From Paraburkholderia sp. DHOC27 (GTDB lineage Bacteria > Pseudomonadota > Gammaproteobacteria > Burkholderiales > Burkholderiaceae), in assembly GCF_003429005.1 (NCBI RefSeq), contig NZ_QVQV01000010.1, positions 62,001 to 126,000 on the forward strand: a DNA stretch of 64,000 nt, read 5' to 3'. Each line of letters starts with the position of its first letter. The first letter of the stretch is position 1. This document shows, piece by piece, positions 36,162 to 45,474 of the stretch. The translations under genes were made by a program, and so were the position numbers. Under the pieces are notes generated by a model that searched no databases, had not been told where the DNA came from, and saw only the letters and a list, made by a program, of their open reading frames with translations.

Positions 36162-38102
36162 ATGAACGAACAATTCCGCGATGGTTCCGAGCCTGAGCAA
36201 GATCCCTCTCCCGAGCGCACGGATAGGGAAGTCGCGTGGTACATGAGCCGCGATTTGCTCGCGATTCTCGATCGGCAAGGGATCGTGTGTGACGTCAATC
36301 CTGCCTGGCCACACATTCTCGGGCGGCAACCCTCGCACTTTATTGGCCAGCATCTGACGGATCTTGCCGGTCCTGCCGACGTGCAATCCATTAGCGAGGC
36401 GCTAGCTTCCCTGAAGGAGGCCGGGGCAAGTGCAGCGTTCGAGGCCCGGGTCAAGGCGTCCGACGACAGCTATCGGTTTTTTAGCTGGTCGGTCACGCTG
36501 GTCCGCGGGCAAATTTTCTGCGCGGCGCGTGACATTACGGTCGAGCGCAGACATCAACTGGCTCTGGAAGATTCCCGCGATTTCGCCCGGCTTGCACTGT
36601 CGGCGGTCAGCGGCGTGGGCGTATGGACCTACGAAGTGTCAAGCGACTGTTTCTTCTGCGACGCAGCGATTTCTGAGGTCTACGGCATCGATGCAGAGCA
36701 GGCCGCTAGCGGGATTCGGCGTGACCATTTCCTCGCGAATGTGCACCCCGACGACCGCGATAGCTTGCGCAATACCATGTCCGGCGGCCTTCTCCACGGC
36801 GGCGACCTGGAACTGGAGTACCGCATCTGCCATCCCGACGGTTCTGTCCGGTTCGTTCTTTCCAGAGGGCATACCTACTTCAGCGACGACGGTTTGCCGG
36901 TACGGCGGACCGGCGTGGGTATCGACATGACCTCGCAGCGCGAACTGGAGCAGCAACTGCGGCAAAGCCAGAAGATGGAAGCCGTCGGGCACCTGACGGG
37001 CGGCATCGCCCATGACTTCAATAATATGCTTCAGGGCGTAATCGGCCCGCTCGAACTGATACAGCATCTTATCGCCCGAGGCAAGCCGGGCGAGCTTGAT
37101 CGTTTTATTGCCATAGCCGTGTCGTCGGCGCGTCGGGCAGCGGCGCTCACTCACCGGCTGCTGGCTTTCTCGAGGAGGCAGCCTCTCGCACCGCAGTCAG
37201 TCAACATCAGGGAACTCATTCCCTCCCTCGATGACCTGATTCGCCAGACAGCAACTGAGAACGTCTCGGTTTCGTTCGTGACTGAAGCGCAACCGTGTAT
37301 GGTTCGCTGTGACCCGAACCAGCTTGAAAGCGCATTGCTCAATCTCGCCATCAACGCGCGTGATGCCATGCCGAACGGGGGAAGACTGATCATTGCCGCT
37401 TCATCGGTCTGGATCAGCGAAGCGGAAGCGCTCTCACACGACGGCGCACATGCAGGACGCTACGTGCGAATCTCGGTCTCCGACACAGGACTGGGCATGA
37501 CTCCGGACGTGGCAAAACGCGTACTAGAGCCGTTTTTCACGACCAAGGCGGTTGGCCAGGGAACTGGGCTGGGTCTTTCGATGGTCGACGGCTTTGTGCG
37601 GCAATCCGGCGGTTTTGTCTCGATCAAAAGCACTGTCGGCAAAGGCACTGAGGTTTCCCTGCTTCTACCGCAAACGGCTGAAGTGAATCGCACGGCCCGC
37701 GATTCTGGCGCGAAGATCGGCGCGTTTTCTGAAGGCGCCGGTGAAACGCTACTGGTCGTCGACGACGACGAGACGATCCGGTTGCTTCTCGCCGAGCTTT
37801 TCGTGCAGTCGGGTTACAAGGTAATCAGCGCACATGATGGCCCGTCGGGTCTCGCCCTTCTCACCTCTGATGCCCACATCGATCTGCTAGTTTCCGACGT
37901 GCGGCTGCCAGGGCTGAACGGACGGCAGATGGCTGACGCTGCGAGGGTGGGGCGACCCGACCTGCCCGTGTTGTTCGTGACCGGATACGCTGAAGAAGCG
38001 GCATCGGACGGATTTCTGGATCGGGGCATGCAGATGCTCACTAAGCCATTTTCGATCGAATCGGTTCTTACACGCGTGCGCGGCCTGCTTGGATCACGAT
38101 AG
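36162..38102 (+). CDS. Soluble hybrid histidine kinase (PAS-PAS-HisKA-HATPase-REC)
   Basis: 646 residues with no membrane segment. Two PAS domains (about 25-130 and 150-265; VHPDDRDSLR is typical PAS_3) precede HisKA, with the phospho-histidine in GGIAHDFNNML near residue 285. The HATPase boxes SVSDTGLGMTP and GQGTGLGLSMV follow. A C-terminal receiver begins ETLLVVDDDETIR and has its phosphoacceptor in LLVSDVRLPG near 578. The HDFNN form of the H-box is that of NtrB-like kinases. The signal and output partner are not evident nearby. Confidence 0.93.
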   Translation: MNEQFRDGSEPEQDPSPERTDREVAWYMSRDLLAILDRQGIVCDVNPAWPHILGRQPSHFIGQHLTDLAGPADVQSISEALASLKEAGASAAFEARVKASDDSYRFFSWSVTLVRGQIFCAARDITVERRHQLALEDSRDFARLALSAVSGVGVWTYEVSSDCFFCDAAISEVYGIDAEQAASGIRRDHFLANVHPDDRDSLRNTMSGGLLHGGDLELEYRICHPDGSVRFVLSRGHTYFSDDGLPVRRTGVGIDMTSQRELEQQLRQSQKMEAVGHLTGGIAHDFNNMLQGVIGPLELIQHLIARGKPGELDRFIAIAVSSARRAAALTHRLLAFSRRQPLAPQSVNIRELIPSLDDLIRQTATENVSVSFVTEAQPCMVRCDPNQLESALLNLAINARDAMPNGGRLIIAASSVWISEAEALSHDGAHAGRYVRISVSDTGLGMTPDVAKRVLEPFFTTKAVGQGTGLGLSMVDGFVRQSGGFVSIKSTVGKGTEVSLLLPQTAEVNRTARDSGAKIGAFSEGAGETLLVVDDDETIRLLLAELFVQSGYKVISAHDGPSGLALLTSDAHIDLLVSDVRLPGLNGRQMADAARVGRPDLPVLFVTGYAEEAASDGFLDRGMQMLTKPFSIESVLTRVRGLLGSR

Positions 38103-38181
38103 GCGGCCCGGTTTCTCCGGCTGCGTCTGTATCAATCAGCATCGACGCTTGCCTCGTCAGAAAAATGGGTTGTTCACAGTA

Positions 38182-38691
38182 TCAGCCTTCGACGGTCTTT
38201 CTAACGGAGTTCGGAACGACGACAGGCTCGCCACGACCTGCCTCGCCAGATTGCGAAGACAGTCGTAGGTAGGCGGCAGCGAGACTGCGCAGTTCCTCTT
38301 CCGATGCATCCTCGATTCCTATCAGGTGATTGTTCGCGGCACGATGCGAAGAAAGCAGTTCATTTAGCTTCAAGTGCAACGCAACGCTATCCTTGTTCTG
38401 ACTCTGCTGAATCAGGAAGACCATGAGAAACGTGACGATCGTGGTGCCCGTATTGATCACGAGTTGCCACCCGTCCGAAAAATGAAAAATCGGGCCCGTG
38501 ACGATCCACGCAACCACCGTTAGCACCGCGAGGCAGAATGCTGCAGGAGAGCCCGCCCAACGCGTCACCAGGCTCGCGAACTGGTCAAACAGGCGCGTTA
38601 GTGGGTGACGGCCGGCATATGCCGGGCTCGAGGTATCGGGGACGGTGCCCAACTCGTCGGTCGACGAAGGTGCGGAAGGCTTGACGATCAT
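38182..38691 (-). CDS. Low-affinity iron permease family membrane protein
   Basis: A 169-residue protein with a cytoplasmic N-terminus, two or three membrane segments (FCLAVLTVVAWIVTGPIF, then LVINTGTTIVTFLMVFLI) and the family segment IQQSQNKDSVALHLKLNELL. These bacterial proteins share the fold of yeast Fet4, but iron transport by them is unproven. It stands alone between two unrelated units. Confidence 0.85.
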   Translation of the reverse strand: MIVKPSAPSSTDELGTVPDTSSPAYAGRHPLTRLFDQFASLVTRWAGSPAAFCLAVLTVVAWIVTGPIFHFSDGWQLVINTGTTIVTFLMVFLIQQSQNKDSVALHLKLNELLSSHRAANNHLIGIEDASEEELRSLAAAYLRLSSQSGEAGRGEPVVVPNSVRKTVEG

Positions 38692-38896
38692 GGCCGACTC
38701 CAGAGAAAGATTGTGTCATCGGCGCAATTTTCGTGCCGCTGCCTCTTCACGCCCGTTTCGCCTGCACGGCAGGTGCTACACCGTGCTCGTTCGCCCGGAC
38801 CATTCCGTTGGCTAATCGACGCTTGTCCAGCGGACCGCCTCCCTGCTGGGCACACCCTTTGCGCGCGCGTCTGGATGCGAATGCGTGGAGCGCAAG

Positions 38897-39048
38897 ATGA
38901 AAACACAGTATGTGGATGTCGCCGTAATTGGTGCGGGAACCGCAGGCATGGCCGCGTGGCACGCCGCCACACAAGCCGGCGCGAGCGCGGTACTGATTGA
39001 AGCAGGCGCGTTCGGCACGACCTGCGCACGCGTTGGCTGCATGCCCGG
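38897..39048 (+). pseudogene. N-terminal fragment of a pyridine nucleotide-disulfide oxidoreductase
   Basis: The ORF begins MKTQYVDVAVIGAGTAGMAAW, a classic FAD-binding start, and reaches TTCARVGCMPG. Dihydrolipoamide dehydrogenases and mercuric reductases have here the redox CxxxxC motif followed by MPSK. After this homology stops and unrelated sequence plus the convergent catalase-family gene follow. Only about 51 of the usual 450 or more residues remain, so it is a truncated relic. Confidence 0.7.
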
Positions 39049-39103
39049 TCGAGTCACATGGCGTGACTCATTGAACCCGCAACAAACGGACCTATGCGCG
39101 GTG

Positions 39104-40183
39104 TTATCCGTGCACCGGGCAGCCATTGACGCGCCCCCGGAATTCCGAAGACATTTCATACGCTGGTTTGCGCGCCCGCATGACACCGCCTATGGGTCGA
39201 TGCGCCGCCAGTCCGTGCCACGGGCTGAAGCTCAGGCCATCGTCGATGGCAGCCGCGCGCGCTTCGGTCCATGCGGGTTGAGGCGCTACACGAATGCGCG
39301 CGACCGTCACGTAAGGGCTGTCTTCTTCGGGCCACTCCACCGATGCATCCTCGACCGGCATCTTTTCGATGTCCGTGGCGAGTTGCACGCGTACCTCCCA
39401 TTCACCCCCCTGCGCGGCGAAAAATTCGTTGACTGCGTCGCGCAACGCGTTCGGATGACCATTGACGTCTAGCGGCGCGCCGGTCAGCGCGGAAAGTTCA
39501 GGCGAAACAGGCACGACGCTTAGCTTGGCGAAGTACGGGCCATAAAGGAACGGCACAACCGTGTAAAAGGTCTCGCCGAGGATATGGGTCTCCGCATGGC
39601 CGCCGAGACTTTTGAGCGTACCGCTTTCGCCGCCCACGGCTTCGACCACCTTTTCGGCACCGCGTAGCACTGCCGAGAGGACTTTTTTGCCGGTCGGCGC
39701 ACGGTCGGTGGTCTTGGCGAGGAGTTTGAGACTGGCAAGAAACGCTTTGGGCGTGGCCGCCGTAAAAGCAGGCGCGTTGATCATGACGAAGTCTTGCGTG
39801 CGCTCGCTTTCGCTGCCGGGAAGGCGCTCGCCGTCCACGTCCGTAATCTTGAGCGCGAGCCCGCGCGGCGTCGAAACACTGTCGTCGAGGAGGTCGCCCG
39901 GATTGGTCGAGAGCCGCATCACAACCCTATGTATGCCCGCTCGTGCGAATACGCCTTGTGCCAGCTCTGGAGGAAGATCGTCCAGAACCGTCAGTTCTCC
40001 ATCCAACAGGCCGTGACTCTTCGCATGCACGCTACGCACGCCGTGCTGATAATGCTCCGACGTCGTCTCCAGAATGCTGCGCATCGTATCGACCAGTTGA
40101 CGGGTCGTATCGGCTTCATCCTCGGGAATCTGTTCGAAGGTTGAATCGAACGGCAACGGACGGATCGGCAGAGGCGTAGGCAT
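39104..40183 (-). CDS. Catalase-family (SrpA-like) heme protein
   Basis: 359 residues from the ATG ending at 40183 (CCGGAGCCC ahead). It has the N-terminal catalytic histidine region SVHAKSHGLLDGEL, a catalase-fold core with LSTNPGD, and the C-terminal heme-ligand-type tyrosine region RKPAYEMSSEFR. It lacks the length and several motifs of full catalases, as is usual for the small catalase-related (SrpA) group, whose activity may be peroxidase-like. It converges on the flavoprotein relic at 38897-39048. Confidence 0.85.
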   Translation of the reverse strand: MPTPLPIRPLPFDSTFEQIPEDEADTTRQLVDTMRSILETTSEHYQHGVRSVHAKSHGLLDGELTVLDDLPPELAQGVFARAGIHRVVMRLSTNPGDLLDDSVSTPRGLALKITDVDGERLPGSESERTQDFVMINAPAFTAATPKAFLASLKLLAKTTDRAPTGKKVLSAVLRGAEKVVEAVGGESGTLKSLGGHAETHILGETFYTVVPFLYGPYFAKLSVVPVSPELSALTGAPLDVNGHPNALRDAVNEFFAAQGGEWEVRVQLATDIEKMPVEDASVEWPEEDSPYVTVARIRVAPQPAWTEARAAAIDDGLSFSPWHGLAAHRPIGGVMRARKPAYEMSSEFRGRVNGCPVHG

Positions 40184-40375
40184 GAAGGGCTCCGGGGTGT
40201 GGGTGGTACACAGGTCTGCGTGTATGCCGCAATGGGCGTGCCCATCCGGTTTGCCGTAATTAATCACACCTCGACCGTAGAGCTCCGTTGCCAGCGCCGC
40301 TTCCGCTTTCGACGTGGGCGCCGAAGTGAAAGCCTCGACACGCCGTGTGGATCCGACCGGGGCTAGAACCCGTCT

Positions 40376-40807
40376 TTATTGCAGAAATGACTTGATTAAA
40401 TCGAGAAGCCTGGCCAACGGCTGGCCTTTCTGGCTGTAGCCATCGAATTCCGAATCAGACAGGTGACTTCTAACTTCTGCCTCATCGAGCGCCGTGTGAG
40501 CAACGATCGCAATGTGACTCGTGCGCTTGTCATTGCGCAACGTCAGCGAGGCTTCGAAGCCATTGCATTCCGGCATCGATATATCCATAAGGATAATCTG
40601 TGGCTTCCATTCAATCGCCTTTGCTACCGCCTCGGCGCCGCCGTACGCAACCCGGCTGTCAATGTCCTCTGACATAAGATACGCAGCCATCGCGTCGGCG
40701 GCGTTTTTGTTGTCATCAACGACAAGCAACCGCAACTGATGCTGCGTAACGTTAATGGACCGTCCCGTCCAGTTACGGACGGCCGGCCAAACGCGATGTC
40801 GACTCAT
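40376..40807 (-). CDS. Stand-alone response-regulator receiver
   Basis: 143 residues from the ATG ending at 40807 (ACCAGGATTCT ahead); the frame is open further upstream without good start signals. The receiver reads LRLLVVDDNKNAADAMAAYL, phospho-Asp in IILMDISMPECNG, a threonine in VAHTALDEAE and a late lysine in YSQKGQP. No output domain follows, so it acts in a phosphorelay, possibly with one of the hybrid kinases at 30.3 or 36.2 kb. Confidence 0.85.
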   Translation of the reverse strand: MSRHRVWPAVRNWTGRSINVTQHQLRLLVVDDNKNAADAMAAYLMSEDIDSRVAYGGAEAVAKAIEWKPQIILMDISMPECNGFEASLTLRNDKRTSHIAIVAHTALDEAEVRSHLSDSEFDGYSQKGQPLARLLDLIKSFLQ

Positions 40808-41313
40808 AGAATCCTGGTACTTGAGTTGCAAACTGTTTGCATCGCGCAAAGCGAAGATACGCCTCTCCATCGCAGACTGCGATACGAGCCGAATCGTCAG
40901 CAATTTGTGAGCCGCGTCAGGCAGTTCAGGCATATGCGGATCGCTGTAACCTGTGGAATCGCTTCTGTCGGACGTACAACGAACCACATATCGACAAACG
41001 GTGTGTCTCTTTCCTGAGAAAAGCGGACGCTCAGGTGGCCGGGCAGCGGTGTGGACGAGTGACTCTTACTGGCCGCACTCTGCCCGTCGGTGACACGCCT
41101 TGGTCAACCCACAAGGGACGGTCACAGCCGTTCCCTCGAACGACCGTTCTCAGCGTGATGATGGACAAAATGCGCGGTAACCGAGCGTACCAAGGCTTGT
41201 GCATGATTCCGATCAACAGAAGAAGAGCGGAAAGCCAGCGCGACGCCCTCGCGAGCCTGGCTCAAACGTCGCGCGATGGATTTCGACTAGGCACGCTTGT
41301 TGTCTACATTTCG
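40808..41313. other. Gene-free spacer
   Basis: Nothing here reads as a gene on either strand. It holds a short repeat-like stretch (41107-41160, AACCCACAAGGG...) partly similar to 62015-62040. It ends at the arsR operator. Confidence 0.35.
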
Positions 41314-41329
41314 ATATTTGTTGAAATAT
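41314..41329. promoter_or_regulatory. Probable ArsR operator
   Basis: ATATTT-gttg-AAATAT, an AT-rich inverted repeat in an otherwise GC-rich region, lies 27 bp before the arsR start and overlaps a TATAGA -10-like box. ArsR repressors bind such imperfect palindromes over ars promoters and release them on binding As(III). Confidence 0.65.
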
Positions 41330-41355
41330 AGAATTGGTAGCCTTATCCTTGTCCT

Positions 41356-41688
41356 ATGGACTCAAATCTCGTCGTACGCGCCCTGAGCGCACTTGCACAT
41401 GAATCCCGGCTCGCGATATTCCGGGCGCTGGTCGTTGCCGGGCCCGACGGCATGTCTGCAGGCGAAATCGCTCAGCGCGTTGGCCTGGTGCCCTCAAGCC
41501 TTTCCTTCCATCTGAAGGACCTGTCGCACGCGGACCTTGTAAAAGGCCGCCAGGAGGGGCGATTCATTTACTACTCGGCTAACTTCGATGCCATGAGTGG
41601 GCTCATTGGCTTCCTGACTGAAAACTGCTGCGCCGGCGCGCCATGCTCCGCGACAGACAGCACCCAATGTTGCGGAGAATCCTCATGA
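41356..41688 (+). CDS. arsR: ArsR-type arsenite-responsive repressor
   Basis: A 110-residue winged-helix repressor. The recognition region is SAGEIAQRVGLVPSSLSFHLKDLSHADLV. There is no CxC pair in that helix; instead a C-terminal Cys cluster ENCCAGAPC (C91, C92, C97) resembles the three-Cys As(III) site of Acidithiobacillus-type ArsR, plus a further CC near the end. It is the first gene of a seven-gene arsenic operon and probably autoregulates through the repeat at 41314-41329. Confidence 0.93.
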   Translation: MDSNLVVRALSALAHESRLAIFRALVVAGPDGMSAGEIAQRVGLVPSSLSFHLKDLSHADLVKGRQEGRFIYYSANFDAMSGLIGFLTENCCAGAPCSATDSTQCCGESS

Positions 41689-42146
41689 AGCGCATGCACG
41701 TCCACGTCTCGGTCGAAAGCCTTCCCGAAAGCATCCAGTTCTATAGCACGATGTTCGGCGGCGTCGAGCCAACCGTGTTGAGGGAAGACTACTGCAAGTG
41801 GGAACTGAAGGACCCGGCAGTGAATTTCGCCATCTCGTTGCGGGGTGCAAAACCTGGGGTTGACCACCTTGGCATTCAGGTCGAGACGGACGAAGAACTC
41901 GGAGAGATGAACGCCCGCTTCGCGGCGGCCAATCTGCCCGTACTGGAGCAGGCCGGCACGACCTGCTGCTACGCGAAATCGGACAAGGCGTGGACCGTCG
42001 ACCCGCAGCGAGTTGCCTGGGAAACGTTTCGGACGCTGGAGACGGCGCCGACATACGGCCAGTCGCGACCTACGGCTGAAGAGCAGTCGTCGGCTGCTTG
42101 CTGCGCACCGTCGACGTCGGCCATTAATTTCCGGAGGCACGCATGA
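41685..42146 (+). CDS. arsI: ArsI/CadI-family dioxygenase (C-As lyase)
   Basis: A 153-residue vicinal-oxygen-chelate protein overlapping arsR by ATGA. It begins MKRMHVHVSVESLPES, has metal-ligand histidines near 7 and 61 (GVDHLGIQ), and carries the vicinal cysteines of ArsI, C94-C95 in TTCCYAKSDK, which bind trivalent organoarsenicals. ArsI breaks the carbon-arsenic bond of methylarsenite or aromatic arsenicals to give As(III). A CadI-like cadmium-inducible protein is the alternative, but the ars context favours ArsI. A further CC lies near the C-terminus. Confidence 0.87.
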   Translation: MKRMHVHVSVESLPESIQFYSTMFGGVEPTVLREDYCKWELKDPAVNFAISLRGAKPGVDHLGIQVETDEELGEMNARFAAANLPVLEQAGTTCCYAKSDKAWTVDPQRVAWETFRTLETAPTYGQSRPTAEEQSSAACCAPSTSAINFRRHA

Positions 42147-42658
42147 GCGAACGCCCCTTCTCTGTGCTCATCCTATGCACCGGTAACAGTGCACGCAGCG
42201 TGATGGCTGAAGCACTCTTCGATGTTTTGGGGAAGGGCCGATTCGTTGCATACAGCGCAGGCAGCCACCCGAGTGGCACGGTCAATCCATTCGCTGTTGA
42301 ACGGTGCGCGACGCTGGGCTACGACACCTCGAAGTTGCGAAGCAAAAGCTGGAACGAGTTTGCGACACCCACTGCCCCACTTATGGATTTCGTCATTACC
42401 GTGTGCGACAACGCTGCAGGCGAGGTCTGTCCGCAATGGCGCGGCACGCCAATGACAGCGCACTGGGGATTTGAAGACCCGGGAGCCTTTGAAGGTACAG
42501 ATGAAGAGAAGCGCAAGGTCTTCGACAAGGTGTTCCGGCAAATCCTGAATCGCGTCAGTCATTTCGCAAATCTGCCGCTTCATGTCCTGGACAGAAATTC
42601 GATTCAACAGGAGATGCGAGCAATCGGCGAAAGGCCGGCGTCTGAAACAAATGAATAG
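42143..42658 (+). CDS. arsC: Arsenate reductase, LMW-phosphatase type
   Basis: 171 residues, overlapping arsI by four bases. The P-loop ILCTGNSARSVMAEAL has the nucleophilic cysteine (C11) and arginine of the CX5R motif. Further cysteines and the DFVITVCD aspartate match thioredoxin- or mycothiol-coupled arsenate reductases. It converts As(V) to As(III) for export by the Acr3 protein encoded next. Confidence 0.9.
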   Translation: MSERPFSVLILCTGNSARSVMAEALFDVLGKGRFVAYSAGSHPSGTVNPFAVERCATLGYDTSKLRSKSWNEFATPTAPLMDFVITVCDNAAGEVCPQWRGTPMTAHWGFEDPGAFEGTDEEKRKVFDKVFRQILNRVSHFANLPLHVLDRNSIQQEMRAIGERPASETNE

Positions 42659-43721
42659 CACTGAAAACGTAATTGCGGATCCGCGCCCGGTATCAATCGG
42701 CTTTTTCGAGCGCTACCTGACAGTGTGGGTCGCGCTATGCATCGTCGGCGGCATCCTGCTGGGACAAGTCCTGCCCGGCCTCTTTCAGGCGATAGGCGCC
42801 ATGGAAGTCGCGCACGTGAACATTCCGGTGGGCCTGCTCATCTGGGTAATGATTATCCCGATGCTCGTCAAAATCGATTTCGCGGCGATGTCGCAGGTGA
42901 AGAGCCAGTGGCGTGGCATCGGCGTCACGCTGTTCGTGAACTGGCTGGTCAAGCCTTTCTCGATGGCTTTACTGGGCTGGATTTTCATACGGCACGTGTT
43001 CGCGGCATGGTTGCCGGCCAACCAGCTGGACAGCTATGTGGCGGGCCTCATCCTGCTGGCTGCCGCGCCTTGCACGGCAATGGTGTTCGTCTGGTCCCAG
43101 CTGTGCAAGGGCGACCCGTACTTCACGCTATCGCAGGTCGCGCTGAACGACTCCATCATGATTGTCGCCTTCGCGCCCATTGTCGCGTTGCTGCTCGGAC
43201 TATCAGCCATCACGGTGCCGTGGGACACGCTCATCACATCTGTTGCACTGTACATCGTCATTCCCGTCATTCTCGCCCAGCTCATCCGGCGTGCGCTGCG
43301 CTCCAGGGGTGATAAATATTTCCAACGGGTTGTGTCGGCCCTGGGTCCGTATTCGATTTGTGCCTTGCTGGCGACACTCGTGTTGCTCTTTGCGTTCCAG
43401 GGCCAGGCCATCGTGAAAGAGCCGCTGGTAATCGCGATGCTTGCGGTACCTATCCTGATTCAGGTGTTCGTCAATTCGAGCCTCGCTTACCTGCTGAATC
43501 GTAAGCTCGGCGTCGCGCACTGTGTCGCAGGCCCTTCAAGCCTCATTGGTGCGAGCAATTTTTTCGAGCTGGCCGTAGCCACGGCCATCAGTCTGTTCGG
43601 TTTTGAGTCTGGTGCGGCTCTGGCCACCGTTGTGGGCGTACTCATTGAAGTGCCCGTGATGCTGGTGGTTGTGAGTGTCGTCAACCGCTCGCAGCACTGG
43701 TACGAATCCGCCAGGACATAG
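42651..43721 (+). CDS. acr3: Arsenite efflux permease Acr3
   Basis: 356 residues from the ATG at 42651, overlapping arsC by 8 bp. About ten hydrophobic helices are visible, with the family motif LAAAPCTAMVFVWSQL (the cysteine is needed for As(III) transport) and LNDSIMIVAFAPIVALLLG. It extrudes As(III) across the inner membrane using the proton gradient. Confidence 0.95.
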   Translation: MNSTENVIADPRPVSIGFFERYLTVWVALCIVGGILLGQVLPGLFQAIGAMEVAHVNIPVGLLIWVMIIPMLVKIDFAAMSQVKSQWRGIGVTLFVNWLVKPFSMALLGWIFIRHVFAAWLPANQLDSYVAGLILLAAAPCTAMVFVWSQLCKGDPYFTLSQVALNDSIMIVAFAPIVALLLGLSAITVPWDTLITSVALYIVIPVILAQLIRRALRSRGDKYFQRVVSALGPYSICALLATLVLLFAFQGQAIVKEPLVIAMLAVPILIQVFVNSSLAYLLNRKLGVAHCVAGPSSLIGASNFFELAVATAISLFGFESGAALATVVGVLIEVPVMLVVVSVVNRSQHWYESART

Positions 43722-43732
43722 GAGCACTGCAA

Positions 43733-44158
43733 TTGAACGTCACTATCTTTCACAACCCTGAGTGCGGAACGTCGCGTAACACCCTCGCACTTATACGGAA
43801 CGCGGGTATCGAGCCCGAAGTCATCGAATACTTGCTGCAGCCGCCGAGCCGCGAGCAACTCAAAGAGATGATTGCAAAGGCGGGACTAACTGTCCGTGGA
43901 GCTCTGCGAGAAAAAGGGACGCCCTACGCGGAACTCGGTCTGGTGGCCTCGGGGTTGACGGATGAACAATTACTCGACGCGATGCTTGAGCACCCCATTC
44001 TGATAAACAGGCCTTTCGTCATCAGCCCAATTGGGGTGCGCCTGTGCCGGCCGTCCGAGGTCGTACTGGATATTCTGTCCGAACCGCAACGAGGCCCATT
44101 CATCAAGGAAGACGGTGAGGTGGTCATTGACGGACAGGGTCGGAGGGTCCGTCGATGA
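43733..44158 (+). CDS. arsC: Arsenate reductase, glutaredoxin-coupled type
   Basis: 141 residues from a TTG start, 11 bp after acr3, with AGGAG ahead. The catalytic cysteine lies in HNPECGTSRNTLALIR (C12), and C-terminal NRPFVISPIGVRLCRPSE matches E. coli-type ArsC. It is unrelated in fold to the LMW-type reductase two genes upstream, so the operon carries two independent arsenate reduction routes with different thiol partners. Confidence 0.92.
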   Translation: MNVTIFHNPECGTSRNTLALIRNAGIEPEVIEYLLQPPSREQLKEMIAKAGLTVRGALREKGTPYAELGLVASGLTDEQLLDAMLEHPILINRPFVISPIGVRLCRPSEVVLDILSEPQRGPFIKEDGEVVIDGQGRRVRR

Positions 44159-44919
44159 CACAGGACATGCCGAGTGTCAGCGCGCCGCATCTGGATGTCC
44201 CGGACTTGTCGAAGCTTGAACCACGCTCAGTTTCAGCGCACGCGCCAAGAATTCTGCTGCTCTATGGCTCGCTCAGGTCGACTTCGTACAGCCAGTTGCT
44301 GACGCTCGAAGCAGAACGCCTTCTCCGGCACTTTGGTGCGGAGACCCGAGTGTTCGACCCTCACGGCTTGCCTATCGCGGACAGCGTGCCAGCGGACCAT
44401 CCCAAAGTGGTGGAACTGCGCAAGCTCTCGGAATGGTCGGAGGGGCAGGTGTGGTGCAGCCCGGAGCGACATGGAACGCTGACCGCCGTTTTCAAGAACC
44501 AGATCGACTGGCTCCCCCTCGAGCTCGGTGGCGTCCGTCCCACTCAGGGACGGACGCTTGCTGTCATGCAGGTATGCGGGGGCTCTCAATCGTTCAATGC
44601 CGTTAACGCGCTTCGCGTGCTCGGGCGGTGGATGCGTATGGTGACTATCCCAAACCAGTCGTCAGTAGCCAAAGCCTGGCAGGAGTTCGACCCTGACGGC
44701 CGGATGAAGCCGTCGTCATATTACGACCGGGTCGTGGACGTGATGGAAGAACTCTACAAATTCACTCTGTTGGTCCGCGACCGTTCAGAGTATCTGACCG
44801 ACCGGTATAGCGAACGCAAGGAAGCGACACCCAATCTGGCGACCAGCCTGGCCGAGGCAGCGATGGCTCATGAAACTGCCGACCGGAATGCAGACGCCGA
44901 TGATGCTGAAGTTGAATGA
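44155..44919 (+). CDS. arsH: ArsH NADPH-dependent FMN reductase
   Basis: 254 residues, overlapping the upstream arsC by ATGA. The flavodoxin-like FMN site is LLYGSLRSTSYSQLL; PERHGTLTAVFKNQIDWLP and QVCGGSQSFNAVNALR are ArsH signatures. ArsH oxidises trivalent methyl- and aryl-arsenicals to the less toxic pentavalent forms, complementing ArsI. The C-terminal 30 residues are Ala/Asp-rich and probably disordered. Confidence 0.93.
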   Translation: MTQDMPSVSAPHLDVPDLSKLEPRSVSAHAPRILLLYGSLRSTSYSQLLTLEAERLLRHFGAETRVFDPHGLPIADSVPADHPKVVELRKLSEWSEGQVWCSPERHGTLTAVFKNQIDWLPLELGGVRPTQGRTLAVMQVCGGSQSFNAVNALRVLGRWMRMVTIPNQSSVAKAWQEFDPDGRMKPSSYYDRVVDVMEELYKFTLLVRDRSEYLTDRYSERKEATPNLATSLAEAAMAHETADRNADADDAEVE

Positions 44920-45027
44920 GGATGTAAGCCGAATCTTGCCGGCGTCAGTTTCGTGGTACTTCCTAATATGCTCAATAAGCAAAACGGCAGCCAGCGAGTG
45001 TACCTCTATCGAACGGGGACCTGAGTC

Positions 45028-45474
45028 ATGGAGATTCGCTTAGCGCGCGAGGAAGATATCGAGACCATCCGGTCCTTGCTGATAGCAGCTAATCTTCCAG
45101 CGACGGATTTGAGGAAAGTGTCACTCGCCGCGTTTTTCGTCGGTGACGACGACCCGCAGATGATTGTCGGATGCATAGGATTAGAGGCGTATGACGACGT
45201 CGGCTTAATACGCTCTCTCGTCGTTCGGCCGCACGCTAGAAGCGCAGGAATTGGCAAAGCTCTAGTTTCGACGGTTGAAGAAGTCGCGGCGTTGCGCGGA
45301 GTGAAAAGGCTCTATCTCCTGACGACAACGGCGCCGCAATTTTTTGAAAGGCACCGATATCAAACGGTCGAGCGCGATTTGGCGCCGGATGCGATTCGAA
45401 AAACCACACAGTTCGTCGAACTGTGTCCAGCGTCGGCGACGCTGATGGCTAAATACCTGGATTTTTCAGGATGA
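45028..45474 (+). CDS. arsN2: ArsN2-type GNAT acetyltransferase
   Basis: 148 residues. The acetyl-CoA motif is VVRPHARSAGIGKALVSTVEE, with LYLLTTTAPQFFERHRYQ towards the end, as in GNAT proteins found in ars operons. Characterised ArsN proteins acetylate arsinothricin; ArsN2 substrates are less certain. It lies 108 bp after arsH and probably shares the transcript. Confidence 0.82.
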   Translation: MEIRLAREEDIETIRSLLIAANLPATDLRKVSLAAFFVGDDDPQMIVGCIGLEAYDDVGLIRSLVVRPHARSAGIGKALVSTVEEVAALRGVKRLYLLTTTAPQFFERHRYQTVERDLAPDAIRKTTQFVELCPASATLMAKYLDFSG

